64,000 bases of DNA from Symbiodinium kawagutii (Eukaryota; Sar; Dinophyceae; Suessiales; Symbiodiniaceae). The position numbers and the translations under genes were made by a program. The stretch covers positions 69,501 to 133,500 of the forward strand of contig VSDK01021698.1 of NCBI GenBank assembly GCA_009767595.1, in the 5' to 3' direction. This document shows positions 57,610 through 64,000 of the stretch, piece by piece. Each line of letters opens with the position of its first letter. The first letter of the stretch is position 1. Under the pieces are notes generated by a model. That model had not been told where the DNA came from. It made no database searches and saw only the letters and a list, made by a program, of their open reading frames with translations.

Positions 57610-58034
57610 CGTATGGGTATAATCAACCAACACCAATAATGAGGATTGGCTAAGGGTCAAGGGATGTGATGGGATAGCCATAACAATCCTTGTCAGGTCA
57701 CTTAAGCTTACCACGAGAATCTATGACACTACTTACTACTTCCTATTATTATATGCATACTCCTTGGCCATCCAAGCATCTCATGATTGGCTATTGATAG
57801 GAAAGGTTCACAATCATGGCACTAAGCAACCATTTACTCATTGATCTTGACCATGATTTGAAAGCTGGTTAATTACTTGGTACTTTATGAAATAAGGTCA
57901 AATCACCATTAATTCATCATGATATGAGGCAATCATCACTTTTCATCAATATGAACCATGATTCTAGTATATACCTATTATAAACGTTGCCATCAATAGC
58001 CACCAATATGAATCATCCCTATTGTCAACCATAC

Positions 58035-58235
58035 TAATCATCCGATGCCTGTGCTGCGTGGCCATTCATCACCCGATGCTCATCGTCAGTGCCCACACGC
58101 TGCGAAGGCCCAATGCCAACTCGCTGAGTGTCCCGTACGTATTTGAGCCGAGTCCTCGACAAGAAGCGAGTTCCATGACCGGGCCGTTGGTGAAACATGG
58201 GTACGTCCAAAGATGTCGCAAAGATCACTACCAAT
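58035..58235 (-). CDS. GC-rich exon-like block, strand unsure
   Basis: One minus frame reads GPVMELASCRGLGSNTYGTL, then SELALGLRSVWALTMSIG. The plus strand is also open (PMLIVSAHTLRRPNANSLSV). Both are protein-like; minus is preferred only from the direction of the rebuilt genes. Confidence 0.3.
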
Positions 58236-58535
58236 GGTTATCATGTTGAATATAAAGTGATCCTTGGAACATGATTTCGAACATGCAGGAATACAATATA
58301 TACTTCCTATGTCGCAAAGATCACTATAGTAGCCTGTGAGGTACACACCAACTCATTTAATTGAGGGGGTACCACTGTGTAGGATGGGCAAATCCCAAAG
58401 CTCAACGCCAAATTCAACAAAAGCCAATCTTGCTTCGTCATAAACACCAGCAACAATTGTTGATACTGATTACAGGTGCAAACACTGACAAGAACCAATG
58501 ATCATGGAAACACATCAAATCATTGGCAACCATGT

Positions 58536-58682
58536 GGCGGTTTCTTAACATGGGGTGTACCCCCATGGTCAATCCGCGTGGTTCCGTTTACCAGGGCTAC
58601 AGCTTTGTGGGATCCACTATTAGTAGTCTATATTCATACCCCAAGCATAGCTTTGGGGTTTCCTATAGCTTGAGAAACATCC
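58536..58682. mobile_element. Family A element (A15)
   Basis: GGCGGTTTCTTAACATGGGG to CTATAGCTTGAGAAACATCC, flanked by ATGT on both sides (58532-58535, 58683-58686). Longer than usual (147 bp). Confidence 0.65.
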
Positions 58683-59117
58683 ATGTGCCATCTCAATATT
58701 TCGGAAGTTGCAATCATCAACCCTGGTTGAAATCTATCAGTGTCGTTAGTTAGATCAAAAAGTTGCCTTACTCTTGGCTGACCAGCAAGCAGAGCAACAT
58801 GACAATGGTTAGTGGCAGTCATTGCTATTAATGATCGTGAGCCTTATTAATGGTGGTAGATATGGTAGTTGATGGTTGACAGTACACGATTTAAAATTGA
58901 AAATAATAGATGATTCGAGAATTGTCTTGGATCATATTGGCAAATACTGTTAAAAGATGTTGAAAGCATTTCATACCGGGGAAAACATACTTTAATCATA
59001 TTGCAGCATCTTTTAACCATGATAAACCAGCCTACATTACCATCTTTAACCCATGCAGTACCTTAGTGATGATGGTTCTTCATCCAACGCTCGCAACATA
59101 AAAACCGGCACTTACAC

Positions 59118-59201
59118 CGGCACATCCCGCGTCCCGATCCCAGTGATAACTTCAGCTGGACGCATGCCCGGCATGGTCAACCGCGACGGACCCACCATTG
59201 C
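59118..59201 (-). CDS. Exon candidate of an unidentified gene
   Basis: Twenty-eight codons, phase 0 to 0, from TTTAAG|G to a donor reading GTGTAAGTG (an in-register GTAAGT lies two bases further). It reads GPSRLTMPGMRPAEVITGIG. Both splice signals are good. Family unknown. Confidence 0.58.
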
Positions 59202-59374
59202 CTTAAATGCACAATGCTGGTTGTGAACGGAGGAACCACATATAAATTCAGAATTGATATGTGTATATGCATGTATGCATATATGTATGCATCTAACTTG
59301 ATAACTGCTTACTGTGTATGACATACAAGTGTATCTGTTTACGTGCATGCACCTCCGTATACTGACAAATGCAA

Positions 59375-59394
59375 ACATATATATATATATATAT
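59375..59394. repeat. (TA)n
   Basis: Ten TA units in a TATG/CATA-rich stretch (59255-59470). Confidence 0.85.
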
Positions 59395-59819
59395 GTGATA
59401 TATAGTATATAGAAAACTTTATGTATATATGCATATCAAAAACAATTCTATAGGTATACAAAGGTACCGACATGTATACCTATCTGTGGTTCATCACATC
59501 GTTCAACACATACACCCGTAGATACCTGGATGGCGGTTGAACCACCCCTATGATGAACCAAGTACAACATACTAGAGAGAAACAACACCATTGTACTATG
59601 AACCAGTTATCAACCTATAGATACTACATTATTGAACCACCCCTTAGTTGTTTAACCATTCTTGTTGGTGATGAGTTGAAAATAGAAAAAACACATTGCC
59701 TTGCTGCACCCACCACGACGCCTGGTGAAGGAAGCTTTAGCGCAAGGCTGGACCATTGCCATTTCTGCCTGCCGAGCCCATGATCAGCCCTGGTAAAAGG
59801 TGGCCGTAGTGCTGATCAC

Positions 59820-59925
59820 TGGGTTGATAGGAAAATCTGCCGGAAACTGCTAGAATTGGACTGCTCACTGCTTTGGTGGACAGGAAAATCTACCGGAAAT
59901 CCCTAGAATTGGACTGCTAATCTAC
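59820..59925. repeat. Two-copy tandem repeat
   Basis: AGGAAAATCTGCCGGAAACT and GCTAGAATTGGACTGCT recur about 44 bp later with few changes. A similar CTAGAAATCAC duplication follows at 60150-60235. Confidence 0.75.
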
Positions 59926-61034
59926 CTGGAAACCACCACCATTTGTGATCATTTGCGCTAAAAGCCCGGGTTTCCAACGTAGATCTTCATGATTTTCCAA
60001 GCATTTCTGGAAACAAAGCAATTCTCATGACAATTCGGATTGCTTCAGAGGTTGCAGCCCATGACCGCAATTCCCCATTCAGTCCAAAAACGAGGTAGAA
60101 ATGTGTCATCCCAGAATGTCAAGTTGCTTCATTCCAAGCTGGAAACAAACGTAGCAACCTAGAAATCACCTGGATGTTCACTTACCATGTTGCTTGCAAA
60201 GCTAGATGTTGGAATCCAACTAGAAATCACTTTACCATCCGCTTGGTGTTGCCATCCCCAAAGTCTGGACCTTGCAGAGCTTCGGTCAAGGTGTTGCCTT
60301 CAACCCTTCATCAATGCTGAATGCTCCAGTAGTGGAGATAGTCAATGCCATCAGCCCTTTCATGAGATATCTGCTACCACCCAGTTGAAGCTAAATGACC
60401 TGGTTCCGCTCCAACTGGGATGCCGAGGATTGGTACAGCACTAACTGGAATCTGCCTTCGTTTGAAACAAAAATCAAGTGGAACATCTGAGAAAGTCGCA
60501 CCTTGTCCTCCAAGTTGTCCATCATGATTCGCTAGTGACCATTGGTTGGATGCTCAACAGCCAACTGCTGTGCTAGCCGCTGTTCTTAACCGGCCCTCGA
60601 AATGCAAACCCGGTTGCTGAAGAGCTTTCTGGTTGTTTGTTTAGATTAGAAAGTAACTATACCGTAAAACTCGTTTATTCCCCATAATATCAATTTATTC
60701 CCCAACACAAAAAATCTAGCAATGCACCTAATGTCAAGGAAGGGCTGACAGGAGCCATGGCAATACACCGACAACATAGCTTCCGGGCAAGTAAGCCATA
60801 AAAGAATATCCCACAGTCCATGAAGCAAGAACCGGTTCAGAGTTTGTCTCATATGATCTGAGAGTCTGAATGATACCAGAAAAAAAAGTCAGCAGGAGCG
60901 TGAACCACAAGACTGTGATCAAAACAAGCATGGTAAGCAAAAGAAAATTACTAGAATAAATATGAATAAATGATCTATAGACCAAGTACTCACACACATC
61001 TGTTCACAAAGATGTGACTACTACAATCTATGTT
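59926..61034. other. No feature recognised
   Basis: Intron-like sequence. An 85-codon plus-strand frame at 60187-60444 overlaps the tandem CTAGAAATCAC repeat and shows no family resemblance. Confidence 0.45.
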
Positions 61035-61137
61035 CTGGTAGTGGTTTCAACCCCTATAAAAAATATGCTTGTCAACCAACCAGTTGGTCGCTTACTACTC
61101 GTAGGGAAAATAAAACATGTTTGAAACCACCCACCAA
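61035..61137 (+). mobile_element. Family C element
   Basis: CTGGTAGTGGTTTCAACCCC to GTTTGAAACCACCCACCAA with the family interior. Confidence 0.65.
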
Positions 61138-61268
61138 ATGTTGGTTGATTACGACCATGCGAGACCATGCACGCGAACAGCAGCCCCCTCCAAGCAAGTG
61201 TGACTCGGAGCGGCTTTGAGTGTAGATTCCACACGTCATCGCGCAAAAAACAAGCAAGCAAAGAAGCA

Positions 61269-61361
61269 AACAACAAACAAACAAACAAACAAACAAACAA
61301 ACAAACAAACAAACAAACAAACAAACAAACAAACAAACAAACAAACAAACAAACAAACAAA
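61269..61361. repeat. (AAAC)n microsatellite
   Basis: About twenty-three tetranucleotide units. The Asn-Lys-Gln-Thr and Cys-Leu-Phe-Val repeats that appear in translation are artefacts. Confidence 0.95.
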
Positions 61362-61937
61362 ACCAGTATTCACATTATTGAGCAAGTACTTTTATTATGT
61401 TTATAATTTGTGATTCCAGGTCCAGGTTACGTCACAACTGATGCCTCTTGTAGGGTATTGTCCATTATCATCCCCTATCGTTCATTGGAACCATAATTGA
61501 ACCGTTGTTTTCTGGACATTGCTAGTCGCTGTCAGCTGCTGTTATCCCTTCTCTAACCTTCGTGAACCATGATGATCCAACAATCACCAACCATCTACCG
61601 ACTGTTCTGAACCAACCATTATGCTGCATCATATACAGTTATTACCACCGTCACCTTTAAACACTGCCTGGCATGATCACCAAAAAGTGAATAAACCATT
61701 CACCAAGACCCAAGCATGCCCCAACAATCAACTGACCATCGTCACAACCAGCCAACCAGCACTAACATTCCAGGCTGATTCCACTATCCACCATGACCCA
61801 GCCAAATTACCCAGTTTATTGATCTCTTTTGACTAGCTTATCAGCCAGTTAACCAGCTTAACCAGCCAATTAACCAGCACAACCAGCTATTGAAGATGCG
61901 ATTCACCACAATTCACCACGGCTCCAATGATTATCAC

Positions 61938-62007
61938 CGCCCGTCCGTTGCCACCACCGCCTGGCCTGCCGCTCGGCGCAACGGCGCCGGTCGGCTACGG
62001 CCTTCAC
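61938..62007 (-). CDS. Exon candidate, basic helix
   Basis: Seventy nt from GTAAG|G to a GTGATA donor, entering in phase 0 and leaving in phase 1. It reads VKAVADRRRCAERQARRWWQ and continues RTG. The entry phase matches the exit of 63573-63484. Confidence 0.55.
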
Positions 62008-62039
62008 CTTACCAGTCGGAAATGGCAAATCGCGCAGGT

Positions 62040-63480
62040 GAAGAAACTGGTGAAACTGGTGACTGGTAGCTGGTTAAGGAGCGGGTTGATGACTAAGACT
62101 TAGTGAATTAGTTGATTCATGCAAACACTCACAGCTGGTTATTGGTGACTCATAGCTGCTTCTTGGCTGGTTGACAGCCTGTTCTTAGTGATGAAAAGTT
62201 GTAAGTAGGATCTACGAATAATGCTTCATGGCTATGGCCAGCGCTCAATTTGCCCCAATTGAACAGCAATCAACTAGCTACTGACCATGTAACATCATGC
62301 AGCCGTCATCAAACCCGCTCGTTAAGAAGCTAACCCCCCAGCAATACTGCTGTGAAAAAGGTAGTCAATAACGGTTCAGAAACTGGCTGATAGTGGTGAC
62401 AAGTGGTTTATGAACGGATAGATCATGGCCAGAAAATGATAAAATACTGATAATAATGATGGTTGGTCATAGCTATTGATGGCTAATGAAGGGAAATGAA
62501 TACTTGCTAACAATAAGAACACCAGCCGCCAATATTAAAAGTAATGGTCATCTATGAGAATTGTTGGCTGATCACTGTAATGGGCAAATGCATGGCCGTT
62601 AAATCACGGTTTATGAATGTTCATAAGCTGGCCGATGAAGGTCAAAACATGGGCGACAAGCTGGTGAACGATGATTTTTTTTTCGGAATCATAGATCATA
62701 ACCGAGCACAAAAGGCATCAAATCTCTTTGGGCCCTAGCTATGCCATACTGAGAGATTGGTGATGGCAATATTCCCAACAAATCATGCGGGGCAACATCA
62801 TCAGCCACCAATTTTATGAGGGACATTGGCAACAAATCCCACGACAATGAGCTAAAACCACATCGCATCAAACTGGCGTGAACATCCTGAACGCATGCGA
62901 AAAAAACGGACTGTAATATCAAGTGTTTTAGCTTGATGAACCGATACCAAGTACATGAGGCTTGGTGAGCTGATCATTCGATATTGATGGGGGCCTGTTT
63001 CCCCCCAGCCTGACTCCTATACTGCAGCCACCACTACCATCGTTTGATCAAGTTGGATGTCAAGAGAAACACAATAGAAGCGATTGACATCAATTTACAA
63101 ACTCTTGCACTCATTGTAATGGTTGATATCCAATCATGGCTATTGATGGTTGGTTGAATTTTGAAAATATTGTCACATTTCAAATCAGTCCGCAACCACG
63201 CTTCTTGGCGCTGCTCATATGTACATCGGCATGGGCATAGCGAGATGTATTGCACGTGTATATCGCACTTCCCAATGTTACTCTTAGAATTAAAGTACAT
63301 ATCAAACCAAATTAGATTCGCTGGTCAAGTTCGTTCAGAAGATGGGGTGTGTGTTGAAGATCCCAAATTGAGATACTTATTTGATAGCAGGGAATCATCA
63401 GTTTCATTCGCATGTTTCCCGTCCACGCTGGGGTCAAGTTCAGGTGTTGCCCAAACCACCAGGGAAGTCCTGAGCTAGAG
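62040..63480. other. Probable first intron of the gene starting at 63573
   Basis: AT-rich. Open patches at 62540-62740 and 63160-63300 show no family resemblance and no splice pair. GCTGGTTNNTGGTGACT-type units near 62040-62180. Confidence 0.4.
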
Positions 63481-63483
63481 CAC

Positions 63484-63573
63484 CTGCTTCTTCACCTCCA
63501 GCAAACGTACATTAAAGGTGCTTGGCCATTCCTGGGCTGCGCTAGGCCCAGTTTTGGGGGATAGTGAAGCCAT
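63484..63573 (-). CDS. Probable first exon of an unidentified gene
   Basis: An ATG in good context (ACCATGG) opens 30 codons: MASLSPKTGPSAAQEWPSTF, then NVRLLEVKKQ, ending at CAG|GTGCTC in phase 0. Exons at 62007-61938 and 59201-59118 may follow. The product is not recognised. Confidence 0.52.
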
Positions 63574-63817
63574 GGTAGCCCTTGGTAGGTGGGTGAAAAA
63601 AAACTTCATCTTCCAATTAGAAGCATGCTCACAATTCTCACTCTTGCAATTCTCACAATTCATCATTCTGCGAAATAATTCTATAGCGGTCATATGCCGT
63701 CATTACCATGGTGCTAGCAATTCGTGATTCATCCATTCACGAATCAGTTGTAGTTGCAGCCAGTTCATAGCTTTCTATTTCGAAGCCCTGTTGCTACTGT
63801 GTATTCACCTTACTTTG

Positions 63818-63931
63818 TTGGGTTTCTTAATAGTTGGGGGTACCCCCAAATGATCCAATGGTCAAATATCAATCACTTACAATGATTTACCAGCCATCAG
63901 TTTGGGGAATTTCCTATTTCGAGAAACCACC
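63818..63931. mobile_element. Family A element (A16)
   Basis: TTGGGTTTCTTAATAGTTGG to TTCCTATTTCGAGAAACCAC. Confidence 0.6.
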
Positions 63932-64000
63932 ATACACTATAATAGCTGTTTAACCCTTATTGTTGTCTGTTAACCCCCCATGATTAACCTTTAAATCACC

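Noticed and set aside
61028-61413. CLFV and NKQT repeat proteins on both strands
   Set aside because: Translation of the (AAAC)n microsatellite.
1-64000. CRISPR array, operons, ribosome binding sites or bacterial promoters
   Set aside because: The repeats are microsatellites or inverted elements with no regular unique spacers, and the genes are spliced nuclear genes.
1-64000. tRNA or rRNA genes
   Set aside because: Reading both strands, I found no convincing cloverleaf or rRNA core stretch; a covariance-model scan would be decisive.
1-64000. Reverse transcriptase, transposase or viral genes
   Set aside because: No such motifs were seen; the mobile elements found are all short and non-coding.

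Overview
This is a eukaryotic nuclear window of low gene density. It is built from small GC-rich exons (about 35-390 bp) inside long AT-rich, repeat-rich introns. I could rebuild three genes exon by exon. In each, the reading phase agrees across every junction, and all three lie on the minus strand. Their 26 acceptors all read AG followed by G. Their 27 donors use GT (11), GC (10) and GA (6). Mixed GT/GC/GA donors with AG|G acceptors, same-strand genes, and introns full of short terminal-inverted-repeat elements point to a dinoflagellate, most likely from the Suessiales/Symbiodiniaceae side. The taxon is inferred, not shown.

Layout (all minus strand, so 5' is at high coordinates). (1) About 63.57-53 kb: start of an unidentified gene (ATG at 63573) and scattered exon candidates; a 10-N gap lies at 54035-54044. 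(2) 52723-46645: a complete ten-exon type I arylsulfatase of 559 aa with a signal peptide. (3) About 46.0-33.0 kb: at least one unidentified gene, with several hydrophobic exons suggesting a membrane protein. (4) 32836-26452: a seven-exon, 318-aa protein of the AsaB/CmcJ/NvfI hydroxylase/desaturase family. (5) About 25.8-15.5 kb: phase-consistent exons of an unidentified gene, or a C-terminal extension of (4). (6) 14630-1263 and past the left edge: UDP-sugar pyrophosphorylase, of which the first 396 codons are present.

The non-coding sequence has a recurring grain. Three families of short inverted-repeat elements (called A, B and C here, about 75-150 bp, several with 4-bp or longer target duplications) recur throughout, often just beyond exon donors. 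Degenerate TGATGG/CCATCA arrays often lie on the acceptor side of exons. Trinucleotide and tetranucleotide microsatellites punctuate the introns.

Only general links join the genes. The pyrophosphorylase makes UDP-sugars for polysaccharide and glycoconjugate synthesis. The sulfatase would remove sulfate esters, perhaps from sulfated polysaccharides. The AsaB-like oxidase belongs to a family known from secondary metabolism. Nothing shows they form one pathway.
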